Source: Anaerolineae bacterium (GTDB lineage: Bacteria > Chloroflexota > Anaerolineae > 4572-78 > NAK82). Taken from it: DNA of 21,860 nucleotides. The stretch's first letter is position 1. Every line of letters starts with the position of its first letter. A program made the translations under genes and the position numbers. Where the stretch lies: the NCBI GenBank assembly GCA_025062175.1, contig JANXAX010000004.1, positions 1 through 21,860 of the forward strand. Reading direction: 5' to 3'. Shown piece after piece: positions 14,794 to 21,860 of the stretch. Below the pieces are notes generated by a model. That model was not told the origin of the DNA. It ran no database searches and worked only from the letters and a program-made list of their open reading frames with translations.

Positions 14794-15290
14794 AAGCGCT
14801 CCGTGGCGAGCTGCTGTTTCAGATAGGGAATGAGTCCTCCCTCGGCCAGGATGCGCTGTACCGAGGGAGGAAAAGGAGGAAAGGGGAACACACCCGCCGC
14901 ACTGCGGATCTCGGCCGCTGCCAGGTCCACCTCGGCCCATTCACCGTGTTCCAGGGCGGCCGCAGCGGCGGGGCAGATAATAGCTGGCAGACCGTTGTTG
15001 ATTGCATTGCGATAGAAGAGGCGAGCGAAAGAAACGGCGACGATGGCGCCTACGCCGGCGGCCTTCAGGCAGAGGACCGCCTGTTCGCGCGAGCTACCAC
15101 ACCCCCAGTTGCGTCCGGCCACGATGATGTCGCCGGGCTGTACGGCGGTGGCAAAGGTGGGGTCCAGGTCTTCGAGCGCGTGCGCCGCCATCTCCGCCGG
15201 CTCGGTGAGCGTGTAGGTGTACTTGCCCGGAAAGATGACATCGGTGTTGACGTTGTCGCCGTACTTCCAGACCTTGCCCGAAATGCGCAT
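14790..15290 (-). CDS. lysU: Homoaconitase small subunit (LeuD/LysU family)
   Basis: This 166-residue protein is the swivelling small subunit that combines with the large subunit encoded just upstream to isomerise homocitrate to homoisocitrate through cis-homoaconitate. It shows the LeuD-type N-terminus (GKVWKYGDNVNTDVIFPGKY, 5-24), NWGCGSSREQA (61-71), which contacts the substrate, and SFARLFYRNAINNGLPAI. The loop that sets chain-length specificity reads Y24-T-Y-T27. This differs from the YLRT loop described for methanogen homoaconitase, as I recall it, so the substrate is assigned from the operon rather than this loop. Length is normal for the family. The start is 7 bases after the lysT stop, and the stop overlaps the dehydrogenase ATG by four bases. 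Confidence 0.88.
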   Translation of the reverse strand: MRISGKVWKYGDNVNTDVIFPGKYTYTLTEPAEMAAHALEDLDPTFATAVQPGDIIVAGRNWGCGSSREQAVLCLKAAGVGAIVAVSFARLFYRNAINNGLPAIICPAAAAALEHGEWAEVDLAAAEIRSAAGVFPFPPFPPSVQRILAEGGLIPYLKQQLATERL

Positions 15291-15297
15291 GGGAATG

Positions 15298-16581
15298 TCA
15301 CTCCAATTCAGCGGGATGGGTGATGCAGCCGGTGACGGCGCTGGCGGCCACCACCGCCGGACTTGCCAGATAGATCTCCGCGTCGCGGGTGCCCATCCGG
15401 CCGCGGAAATTGCGGTTCGCTGTGCTGATGGTCACCTCGCCCGGCGCCGGCACGCCCAGATGGTTGCCCATGCACGGACCGCAACCGGGCGGGCCGATGA
15501 CGGCGCCGGCAGCCAGCAACGTGTCCAGATACCCTCGCCGTACCGCAGCGCGTAACACCTGCGCCGAGGCCGGGATCACTAACAAACGCGTCCCCGGATG
15601 CACCCGCCGGCCGTGCAGAATGCGCGCTGCGACGGCCAGGTCCTCCAAGCGGGCGTTGGTGCATGTGCCGATGAACGCTTGCTGGATGCGCGTCCCGGCG
15701 ACTTGGGAGATGGGCACCACGTTGTCTACCGCGTGCGGACAGGCAATTTGCGGTTCCAGCTCTGTCACATCAAAGGTGAACTCGGCGGCATATTGCGCAT
15801 CTGGATCGGGATACACGGCTTGGGAAAAGAAATGCGCAGCGAATTCGGAAGTGGCGTCTTGTTGGTGGGAACGCACCCATTCCAACGCCACCTGGTCGGG
15901 CGCCATCCAAGCATTCTTGACACCCATCTCGGCCATCAGGTTGGGCAATACGAAGCGACTCTCCATCGAGAGCTGGGCAATCGTCTCGCCGTGCAATTCG
16001 ACCGAAGCGTAGTTGCCTGCGTCGGCACCCAATTGGCCGATGATGTACAGACCGATGTCCTTCGCCGAGACCCATTCGCCCGGCCAACCGGTAACTGTGA
16101 TCTTGAGGCTTTCAGGCACACGCAGCCACAATGTCCCGGTTGCCCACAGTGCCGCGACCTCGCTGCGACCGATGCCAGCGCCGAACGCCCCCAGTGCACC
16201 GTAGTGGGTGCTGTGGCTGTCGGCGCCGAGCACCAACATGCCCGGGCGGATCAGTCCCTCTTCGCATAGCACTTGGTGGCAGATGCCACGTCCTATATCA
16301 AAGAAGTGGGAAATGCCCTGCTCAGCGACGAAGCGTCGGATTTCGGCATGGTTTTGTGCATGCTGGGTAGTGGGCGCCGGAGCAGCGTGGTCAAGCACGA
16401 TCGCCAGCCGTTCGGGGTGCTTGACCCGCGGCAATTCCAGCTGGCGCCAGGTGCGGATGATCGCAGCTGTGTTGTCGTGGCTCAGCACCAGGTCCGGGGT
16501 GGCGTCGATCACCTGACCGGGCTGCACGCTCGTCAGCCCGGCGTTGCGCGCAAGGAGCTTCTCAGCGAATGTGTGGCCCAT
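15298..16581 (-). CDS. lysT: Homoaconitase large subunit (LeuC/LysT family, 4Fe-4S)
   Basis: A 427-residue aconitase-type catalytic subunit; with LysU it converts homocitrate to homoisocitrate. The iron-sulfur ligands are C307 in FIGTCTNARLEDL and C367/C370 in GPPGCGPCMGN. Other conserved stretches are HDNTA (35-39), DHAAP, GRGICHQV, GADSHSTHYGALGAFGAGIGRSEVA (119-143) and TANRNFRGRMG near the C-terminus, all in the order of the LeuC/homoaconitase family. The start ATG 16581 (MGHTFAEKLL) matches the family N-terminus and overlaps the end of the homocitrate synthase gene by 20 bases. A longer frame from 16641 would lie inside that gene and is not preferred. Isopropylmalate isomerase cannot be excluded by motif alone; the neighbours favour homoaconitase. 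Confidence 0.9.
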   Translation of the reverse strand: MGHTFAEKLLARNAGLTSVQPGQVIDATPDLVLSHDNTAAIIRTWRQLELPRVKHPERLAIVLDHAAPAPTTQHAQNHAEIRRFVAEQGISHFFDIGRGICHQVLCEEGLIRPGMLVLGADSHSTHYGALGAFGAGIGRSEVAALWATGTLWLRVPESLKITVTGWPGEWVSAKDIGLYIIGQLGADAGNYASVELHGETIAQLSMESRFVLPNLMAEMGVKNAWMAPDQVALEWVRSHQQDATSEFAAHFFSQAVYPDPDAQYAAEFTFDVTELEPQIACPHAVDNVVPISQVAGTRIQQAFIGTCTNARLEDLAVAARILHGRRVHPGTRLLVIPASAQVLRAAVRRGYLDTLLAAGAVIGPPGCGPCMGNHLGVPAPGEVTISTANRNFRGRMGTRDAEIYLASPAVVAASAVTGCITHPAELE

Positions 16582-17884
16582 TGAACATCTCACCTCGTTC
16601 TTCCGGACGGATTGCGTCCAGGCGTTGCGTGACCGCGTCACGGTAGGGCTCTGGGATCTCCAGCCGGCTCAGCTTGAATTCTTTCTCGGCAATGTCGACC
16701 AAGATCTGACCCGGCGACTCGTCCGGTCTGATATTGTACACCCTTTGTTTGAAGACGCGCGTGATCTCCTTGGCGGTCTCTTCGTCGATGCGGAAGTATT
16801 TGATCTCTTTGAGGAAGTAATAGATCACGTTCCATCCGCTCAGCGGCCCTAGCAGAATCTCGGACTCGGTGACGCCGAACTGGTCCAGCGGATGGGCTTC
16901 GTAAGTGTCGTGGTCATTCAGCACCGCCTTCTGGTGCACCCCGCTGGTGTGGGTGCGGTTGGTCAAGCTCACCGGCTCCTTCGACTGCACCAGCTTGTTG
17001 AGCTTGGACGCGAGCAGAACGTTGATGGGGTAGGACCCGCGCAGGTTGTAACCTTCCAGTTTGTCGTATTCGCGATCGACGAAGAGGTTGAACAACAGCG
17101 CCGTCATCGAAGTGATGCCCGAGCGCTCGCCGATGCCGAGGATAGTGGTGTCGATGTAGCGCATCCCGGCGCGCACCGCTTCCAGGGCGTTGATCAGCGC
17201 AAAGCCGCGGTCGTCGTGGAAGTGGCCCTCTAAGTCGACATAGGGATAGCGCTGGCGCAGCATAGCTACTTGGCGCACCACCGTCGCCGGAGTCGCCACC
17301 CCCACCGTATCCGGAGTGCCCAGGCGGTGCACCAATGGAGCGATCTCGTCATAGACGCGGAAAAGATGTTCCGGGCGGGTGCGGAAGGCATCCTCGCCGC
17401 TGAAGCGTAGGATCAAGTGGGGATAGTCGCGCCGCACCTGTTCGATCAACGTGCGCGCCCCGCGGATGATCTCATCCAGCTCCTTGCCATGACTGGCGTC
17501 GCGGGCAAAACGCGAGGTGCCAATATAGAAGTTCAGCCCATCGAAGCCGGCCTCGATGGCGGACTCGACATCCGCCGGATGACAGCGCACGTGCGCCAAG
17601 AGGAAAGTGTACCCTTTTTGCGTGATAAGCTCATCGCGCACCGCCTTGATCGCTTCCACGTCCTCACGTTCTTGGGCGCTGACAATTGGGGCGAACAACT
17701 CGATGAACTTGACGCCGTAAATGATCAAAGCACGGACAATCTCGACCTTGTCCTGCTGATTGAAGAAGTATTTATAATGGTCATGTAACAACGAGCTCTG
17801 CGATCCTTCACGCAGAGTGGTGTCAATGATCTCGAGCGGCCGAGCTCGGTAACGACTGAACTGGAAAGGACGGTCTAACGTCAT
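16562..17884 (-). CDS. hcs: Homocitrate synthase (DRE-TIM metallolyase family)
   Basis: Condenses acetyl-CoA with 2-oxoglutarate to homocitrate, the first step of the aminoadipate lysine pathway and its usual feedback point. The 440-residue protein has the DRE motif as DTTLREGSQS (D21, R25, E26), LLAHVRCH (95-102; the His here corresponds to the oxoglutarate-binding His of homocitrate synthases), FSGEDAFRT, the metal site HFHDDRGFA (H221, H223) and TTILGIGERSGIT (246-258). The metal-site Asn usual in HxHND is Asp here. The C-terminal part (about 290-430) includes HTSGVHQKAVL, the family's subdomain motif. ATG 17884 overlaps the lysK stop as ATGA. It is longer than the Thermus enzyme by roughly 60 residues. 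Related 2-isopropylmalate or citramalate synthases are the alternatives. Confidence 0.88.
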   Translation of the reverse strand: MTLDRPFQFSRYRARPLEIIDTTLREGSQSSLLHDHYKYFFNQQDKVEIVRALIIYGVKFIELFAPIVSAQEREDVEAIKAVRDELITQKGYTFLLAHVRCHPADVESAIEAGFDGLNFYIGTSRFARDASHGKELDEIIRGARTLIEQVRRDYPHLILRFSGEDAFRTRPEHLFRVYDEIAPLVHRLGTPDTVGVATPATVVRQVAMLRQRYPYVDLEGHFHDDRGFALINALEAVRAGMRYIDTTILGIGERSGITSMTALLFNLFVDREYDKLEGYNLRGSYPINVLLASKLNKLVQSKEPVSLTNRTHTSGVHQKAVLNDHDTYEAHPLDQFGVTESEILLGPLSGWNVIYYFLKEIKYFRIDEETAKEITRVFKQRVYNIRPDESPGQILVDIAEKEFKLSRLEIPEPYRDAVTQRLDAIRPEERGEMFNGPHIR

Positions 17885-19020
17885 GAGGCACCTCGTTGTA
17901 ATACGGCCAACGCTTCTCGCAACACCGCAATGGCACGCAAGTACTCATCCAGATGAATGCGCTCATCCGGCGTGTGGTCCAGCGCCGAGTCTCCTGGCCC
18001 ATAGGCGACGATCGGCACACCCCACACGGGTCCTACGACATTCATATCTGAGGTACCCGTCTTGTACACGAAGCGGGGCGTGCCGCCTGCCCGCCGGATG
18101 GCATGCAGCAAGCTATGCACCAATCGATTGTTCTTGGAGGCGCGAAATGCTTCCTCCGCTCCGGAGAACGTGACATGTATACATTCATCGTCGCCGTTCT
18201 GCGTATCAGGGCAACCTGCCAGCGCGAATCCGTCATCCGAAATCCAGCGCGACACCTCTGCGGATAGTGTGGACGGACTCAGTCCAGGCGGCACCCGGAA
18301 GCTGATAGTCATCTCAACGTCACAATAGGCCCCCGCATCGCGGGTGGCGATGTGGCGCAGGGCCGGTTCCAGGCGTTCGAAGGCGCTGTCGCGTCCCCCA
18401 TTAAAAGATTGGCAGTGCGCCACCACCATGTTCCACAGCTTGACAGCCCGCTCGGCCGGCAGTGGTTGTGGGCCAGCCGAGTGAGCAAAAGGTGCACGCC
18501 AGTGCAGGTCGACGATGAGACGGCCTTTGTAGCCCAGCGTAACCCGTTCCCAGCCGCCCGGCTCGCCGATGATGCAGCAATGCGGTGGCGCCAGTGTGCG
18601 CAGCAGATGACGGGCACCGCGGCTGGAAGCCGTCTCTTCCTCGACCACCCCGGCGACGATGACTTGCCAATCTGGTGCTACCGGGAGCGCAGCGGCGGCA
18701 CAGACAAAGGCGCACAACGCGCCCTTGGCATCCACGCTGCCGCGCCCGGTGAGCCAATCGCCCGCGCGCTGCACCGGCAGCATGCCGGGGAAAGTGTCGA
18801 TGTGCCCCAGGAGCAGGATGCGCTGCGTGCCCTGACCCCGCACGCCGACCGCATTGCCGACGGCGTCGACGTGCGCTTCAAAGCCGTTTTGTTGCATCCA
18901 GCCCACCAGCCAGTGCGCCGCCTCACTTTCCGCGCCAGATGGGCTGGGAATGCGCACCAGAGTTTCCAGCAGTGCGACCGCCGTCGCAGCGTCTATAGCA
19001 CCATCCGGATACGCATCCAT
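17881..19020 (-). CDS. lysK: [LysW]-L-lysine hydrolase LysK (M20 metallopeptidase family)
   Basis: The last pathway enzyme: it releases lysine (or ornithine in dual-function versions) from the C-terminal Glu of the carrier LysW. The 379-residue M20 protein shows GHIDTFPG (72-79; metal ligand H73), GRGSVDAKG (92-100; bridging D97), VVEEET (125-130; catalytic Glu pair) and GEP (152-154), then FRASKNNRLVHSLLHA and YGPGDSALDHTPDERIHLDEY near the C-terminus with the last metal-binding His. Identification as LysK rather than ArgE or DapE rests on the aminoadipate operon around it. ATG 19020 overlaps the lysJ stop by one base (TGATG); a GTG directly before it is an alternative. A GAGGGG lies close upstream. 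The stop overlaps the homocitrate synthase start. Confidence 0.88.
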   Translation of the reverse strand: MDAYPDGAIDAATAVALLETLVRIPSPSGAESEAAHWLVGWMQQNGFEAHVDAVGNAVGVRGQGTQRILLLGHIDTFPGMLPVQRAGDWLTGRGSVDAKGALCAFVCAAAALPVAPDWQVIVAGVVEEETASSRGARHLLRTLAPPHCCIIGEPGGWERVTLGYKGRLIVDLHWRAPFAHSAGPQPLPAERAVKLWNMVVAHCQSFNGGRDSAFERLEPALRHIATRDAGAYCDVEMTISFRVPPGLSPSTLSAEVSRWISDDGFALAGCPDTQNGDDECIHVTFSGAEEAFRASKNNRLVHSLLHAIRRAGGTPRFVYKTGTSDMNVVGPVWGVPIVAYGPGDSALDHTPDERIHLDEYLRAIAVLREALAVLQRGAS

Positions 19021-20252
19021 CACCCCTCTTCTTCGCTTGCTCCTGATCCATTCTGCGCTGCCGTGGCGTCGGAGAGTGCTTGCGCCATCGCCTGCACCAC
19101 CTGATCGAGTTGCTCTTCCATGATCACCAACGGGGGGAGCAGGCGCACCACCGTGCTGCCGGCGGGCATGGCAAGCACGCCGCGGTCCATCAAGGCGCGC
19201 AAGAGCGGCGTCGCGCGCCGGCGCAGCTCCACGCCGACCATCAAACCCCGTCCGCGCACCTCGCGGATCAGCGGGCTGCGAATGGCGCGCAGGTCGGCTA
19301 ACAGTTTTTCGCCCAGGCGGGCAGCACGCTCCGGCAAACCGTCCCGCTCCATCACCCGCACCACAGCGCGGCTGGCGGCACAGGCGAGCGGATTGCCGCC
19401 GAAGGTGGAGCCATGGATTCCGGGCGGCAAGGTGCCCAGCGCCTCGCGCCAGATCACCGCGCCCATCGGCACGCCGCCCCCCAGCGCCTTACCCAGGCAG
19501 AGCATATCGGGCAGCACCCCGAAGTGTTCACAGGCAAACCAGCGGCCGGTGCGTCCCATACCGGTCTGCACCTCGTCCACGATGAGCAGCACGCCCCGCG
19601 CGGTGCATAGTTCACGCAACCCTTGCACATAGCCCGGCTCAGCCAGGTGAACCCCTCCCTCGCCTTGGATCACCTCGATGAGCACCGCGGCCGTCTGGTC
19701 GGTGAGCGCCTCTTCCAGCGCGGCCAGGTTGTTGAATGGCACGTGGCGGAAGCCCGGCACCAGGGGTAGGAATGGGTCACGGTATTTGGCGTTCCACGTG
19801 GCGCTGAGCGCGCCCATGGTGCGACCGTGGAAGCCGCGCGTAGCGGCGATCACCTCGGTGCGTCGCGTGAAAAAGCGCGCAAACTTGATCGCTGCCTCGA
19901 CCGCCTCGGCGCCCGAATTGCACAAGAAGACCCGTTTGAGATCTCCTGGTGTGTGGTGGGTCAACTCTTCCATCAGCGCGGCGCGCTGGTCGTTGTAGAC
20001 CGCCTCGCTGCAGGCGACCAACGTGGCCGCCTGCACCTGGATAGCCGCGGTCACCTCTGGATGGCAGTGTCCTAGGGCAGCGACGCCGTGCCCGGTCATA
20101 CAATCGATATAGGCGCGGCCATTCGCATCCCACACTACTGCGCCCTGGCCGCGCACCAATGCGATCGGGCGTTTGGTGTTCAGCCCGGAAGTGTGGCGCT
20201 CCTCGAGCGCGATGATCTCTTCTAGCAACATCAAGTGTGCGCTTGCGCTCAT
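19020..20252 (-). CDS. lysJ: [LysW]-aminoadipate semialdehyde transaminase LysJ (ArgD-like, class III PLP)
   Basis: Transfers an amino group from glutamate to LysW-bound aminoadipate semialdehyde, giving LysW-lysine. The 410-residue class III aminotransferase has CNSGAEAVEAAIKFAR (111-126, phosphate binding), FHGRTMGALSAT (141-152), IEVIQGEGG, LLIVDEVQTGMGRTG (222-236; D226 contacts the PLP nitrogen) and the PLP Lys255 in LGKALGGGVPMG. It differs from ArgD only subtly; the operon defines it as LysJ, possibly also serving ornithine. ATG 20252 (MSASAHLM) overlaps the lysZ stop as ATGA and fits the family N-terminus. The open frame continues about 190 codons upstream inside lysZ, which is an artefact of GC-rich sequence. 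Confidence 0.9.
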   Translation of the reverse strand: MSASAHLMLLEEIIALEERHTSGLNTKRPIALVRGQGAVVWDANGRAYIDCMTGHGVAALGHCHPEVTAAIQVQAATLVACSEAVYNDQRAALMEELTHHTPGDLKRVFLCNSGAEAVEAAIKFARFFTRRTEVIAATRGFHGRTMGALSATWNAKYRDPFLPLVPGFRHVPFNNLAALEEALTDQTAAVLIEVIQGEGGVHLAEPGYVQGLRELCTARGVLLIVDEVQTGMGRTGRWFACEHFGVLPDMLCLGKALGGGVPMGAVIWREALGTLPPGIHGSTFGGNPLACAASRAVVRVMERDGLPERAARLGEKLLADLRAIRSPLIREVRGRGLMVGVELRRRATPLLRALMDRGVLAMPAGSTVVRLLPPLVIMEEQLDQVVQAMAQALSDATAAQNGSGASEEEG

Positions 20253-21055
20253 GCGATCACCGTCCCTTCGCCCGCCAAGGCGCGTTGGATGGGCTGCTCG
20301 ACGCGTCCGTCGGCGAAGATGACGCGCCGCACCCCGCCGGCGATCGCTTCGCCGGCGCCGAGCACCTTTTTCTTCATCCGGTCCTGCGCCGCCGTCATAA
20401 AATCGTCCAGCCGGTTGGCGGCAATCTGGCGGATCAGCGAGCGCTCGTCGGGAAAGTTCGCCAACAGACCGGGCACGTTGGAGAGGAGCACCAGCGTTTC
20501 CGCCTTCAATGCGACAGCAGTGGCCGCGGCGGCGCGGTCGCCATCGACGTTGATCGCCTCGCCCTGGTACGAGAGCGCAGGAGGAGTGAGCACCGGCGTG
20601 TAACCGGCATCGAGCAACATCTGGAGCAACGCGGTGTTGACCTGTTCCACCCGGCCGGTGTAGTCGTCGCGCAGCACGCGCCGTCGCCCACGTTCGTCCA
20701 AGATGGTGATCGCATCCTTGCGCGTCCCCTGCCACAGCTTGCCGTCCAGCCCGCTCAGGCCGATGGCGTTGACGCCGCGCTGTTGCAGCCTTTCCACCCA
20801 GCCTTTGTTCATCTGGCCGCAATAGACCATTTCGAAAATCTCCAGCGTGCGCCGGTCGGTGCGCCGGCTGGTATAGCCGCTCACCGAGGTGACGAATTGC
20901 GGCGGATGTCCCAGCGCCTGCGCGACTTGATTGGTGGCCGCTGAGCCACCGTGTACGATGACCAGGCGCTCGCCCCGGGCGATGAAATGCGCGATGTCGT
21001 CCGCGATGAAATCATAGTGGATCCCTTCTGCACCACCGATTTTGATCACCAACAT
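20249..21055 (-). CDS. lysZ: [LysW]-aminoadipate kinase LysZ (ArgB-like amino acid kinase)
   Basis: Phosphorylates the side-chain carboxylate of aminoadipate bound to LysW, using ATP. The 268-residue amino acid kinase starts MLVIKIGGAEG (K5, G7-G8), has VIVHGGSAATNQ (33-42), SGYTSRRTDRRTLEIFEMVYCGQMNK (59-84), NAIGLSGLDG, the nucleotide-binding INVDGDRAAAATA (168-180) and a C-terminal KKKVLGAGEAIAGGVRRV Lys. The TSRRTDRRT stretch with its paired arginines resembles LysZ more than N-acetylglutamate kinase. ATG 21055 sits 25 bases after the lysY stop, with GAGG on the message upstream. The stop overlaps the lysJ ATG by four bases. Confidence 0.92.
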   Translation of the reverse strand: MLVIKIGGAEGIHYDFIADDIAHFIARGERLVIVHGGSAATNQVAQALGHPPQFVTSVSGYTSRRTDRRTLEIFEMVYCGQMNKGWVERLQQRGVNAIGLSGLDGKLWQGTRKDAITILDERGRRRVLRDDYTGRVEQVNTALLQMLLDAGYTPVLTPPALSYQGEAINVDGDRAAAATAVALKAETLVLLSNVPGLLANFPDERSLIRQIAANRLDDFMTAAQDRMKKKVLGAGEAIAGGVRRVIFADGRVEQPIQRALAGEGTVIA

Positions 21056-21080
21056 GGCAGTCGCTTCCTCACCTCTGTGA

Positions 21081-21860
21081 TCAGATAGGATGTAGGCCGG
21101 GGAAAGTCAAACCGGCGGTCTCTTCCCAGCCCAGCATCACGTTCATGCTTTGGACCGCACTTCCGGCGGCGCCTTTCATCAGGTTGTCCAGCGCGACTAG
21201 CACCACTACGCGGCCGGTATCTGGATCCACCTCAAAGCCAATGTCGCAGAAGTTCGATCCGGCCAGCAGCTTGGGCTCCGGGAAGCGGTGGATGCCGATG
21301 TTGCTGCGCACCAGGCGGATGAACGGCTCGTGCTGGTAGGCGGCACGGTAGAGTTGCCAGACTTCCTTGTCGCTGATGGGGCGGTTGAGCAGACAGTGAC
21401 ATGTCGCCAACACGCCGCGCACCACGTCCACCGAGGTCACTGAGAAGTGCAAGGCGAATGTGGTACCCAATGCCTGGACCACCTCAGCCTGGTGACGGTG
21501 GCCGGTGGGTTTGAAGGAACGGATCACCCCGCTGCGCTCGGGATGATGGGAACTGGCCGAGGGTTGTGCGCCTGCTTCCGAGGAGCCGACTTTGATGTCT
21601 ACGATGGCTTCGCGCAGCAGGCCAGCATCCGCCAGGGGCGCCAGTCCCAGGATGGCGGCGGTGGCGTTACAGCCCACCCCGCTGGCATAGTGCGCACCAC
21701 TGAGGCTACTTCGATAACGTTCTGGCAGGCCGTACACGAAACGCTCTAGCCAATCCTTGGCAGGATGTTGCATCTCGTACCAACGTACATAGGCAGCCGG
21801 ATCGCGCAGACGGAAGTCGGCCGAGCAATCGATAATGTAGCGGGCGAGCCCGGCATAGCG
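21081..21860 (-). CDS. lysY: [LysW]-aminoadipate 6-phosphate reductase LysY (ArgC-like), 5' end beyond window
   Basis: Reduces LysW-aminoadipyl phosphate to the semialdehyde with NADPH. About 259 C-terminal residues are in the window, and the frame is open to its right edge; an in-frame ATG at 21773 lies inside the conserved core and is not the start. Upstream of it the frame reads RYIIDCSADFRLRDPAAY, the dehydrogenase SADFRL motif. The active-site Cys is in YASGVGCNATAAILGL: the GCNAT form is what I expect for LysY, where arginine-type ArgC usually has GCYPT. Further motifs are VTSVDVVRGVLATCHC, VGCNATA/RLVRSNIGIHRFPEPK and the C-terminal NLMKGAAGSAVQSMNVMLGW. Roughly 90 N-terminal residues are missing. 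It is the most upstream lysine gene visible; LysW and LysX probably lie just outside. Confidence 0.9.
   Translation of the reverse strand, partial: RYAGLARYIIDCSADFRLRDPAAYVRWYEMQHPAKDWLERFVYGLPERYRSSLSGAHYASGVGCNATAAILGLAPLADAGLLREAIVDIKVGSSEAGAQPSASSHHPERSGVIRSFKPTGHRHQAEVVQALGTTFALHFSVTSVDVVRGVLATCHCLLNRPISDKEVWQLYRAAYQHEPFIRLVRSNIGIHRFPEPKLLAGSNFCDIGFEVDPDTGRVVVLVALDNLMKGAAGSAVQSMNVMLGWEETAGLTFPGLHPI

Noticed and set aside
14794..14940. Upstream extension of homoisocitrate dehydrogenase
   Set aside because: It is encoded wholly inside lysU in another frame. The start at 14793 gives the normal family N-terminus (VIPGDG at residue 10).
15598..16269. 223-codon + strand open frame inside lysT
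   Set aside because: It is antisense to a gene with intact iron-sulfur motifs, has no ribosome-binding site or recognisable family, and its composition is typical of a shadow frame.
20253..20822. About 190-codon N-terminal extension of LysJ
   Set aside because: It lies in another frame of lysZ, is low-complexity Arg/Gly/Ala-rich, and would abolish the ATGA junction. The family N-terminus starts at 20252.
1..21860. CRISPR arrays, transposases, integrases, toxin-antitoxin pairs or defence genes
   Set aside because: No regularly spaced repeats, terminal inverted repeats or mobile-element protein motifs were seen. The content is metabolic and housekeeping.

Overview
The window reads as a moderately GC-rich bacterial chromosome segment. 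The mix of genes suggests a Chloroflexota-like or other deep-branching, possibly thermophilic bacterium: a LysW-type alpha-aminoadipate lysine pathway close to that of Thermus, a bacterial GlnRS beside GluRS, a DUF362 protein, and a two-gene-permease sugar-type ABC cassette. The phylum is an inference from gene content and protein resemblance only. No rRNA, tRNA, CRISPR array, transposase or phage gene was seen.

Left part, + strand (1-5488): the 3' part of folD (one-carbon folate metabolism), a DUF362 protein of unknown function, then glnS and gltX only 8 bases apart. The 311-base region before glnS holds a helical-phase tandem repeat, a TTGACA box and a small perfect hairpin.

Middle, + strand (5489-9320): an ABC importer cassette (binding protein, two MalF/MalG-type permeases, no ATPase). 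It has its own near-consensus sigma-70 promoter, an approximately 160-nt leader with a possible 30-codon leader ORF, and a strong hairpin between the binding-protein and permease genes. A GC-rich palindrome closes it, facing a convergent gene for a protein with two CDGSH iron-sulfur motifs and a central Cys cluster (9394-10104, - strand).

Right part, - strand (10179-21860): a long co-directional array. From its promoter-proximal side it reads lysY (cut by the window end), lysZ, lysJ, lysK, homocitrate synthase, lysT, lysU and homoisocitrate dehydrogenase. Start and stop codons overlap at most junctions. This covers conversion of 2-oxoglutarate to 2-oxoadipate, and then of LysW-aminoadipate to lysine. 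LysW, LysX and the aminoadipate aminotransferase (LysN) are not in the window; LysW and LysX probably lie just past the right edge. The array continues within 9 bases into an EamA/DMT-family transporter, then a membrane-bound GAF histidine kinase without an adjacent response regulator, and an unrecognised six-segment membrane protein.

The most interesting points are: the dehydrogenase carries Val where I recall that Thermus homoisocitrate dehydrogenase has its specificity residue Arg85; an exporter-type gene is attached to the lysine operon; and the ABC cassette has an elaborate leader and intercistronic hairpin.
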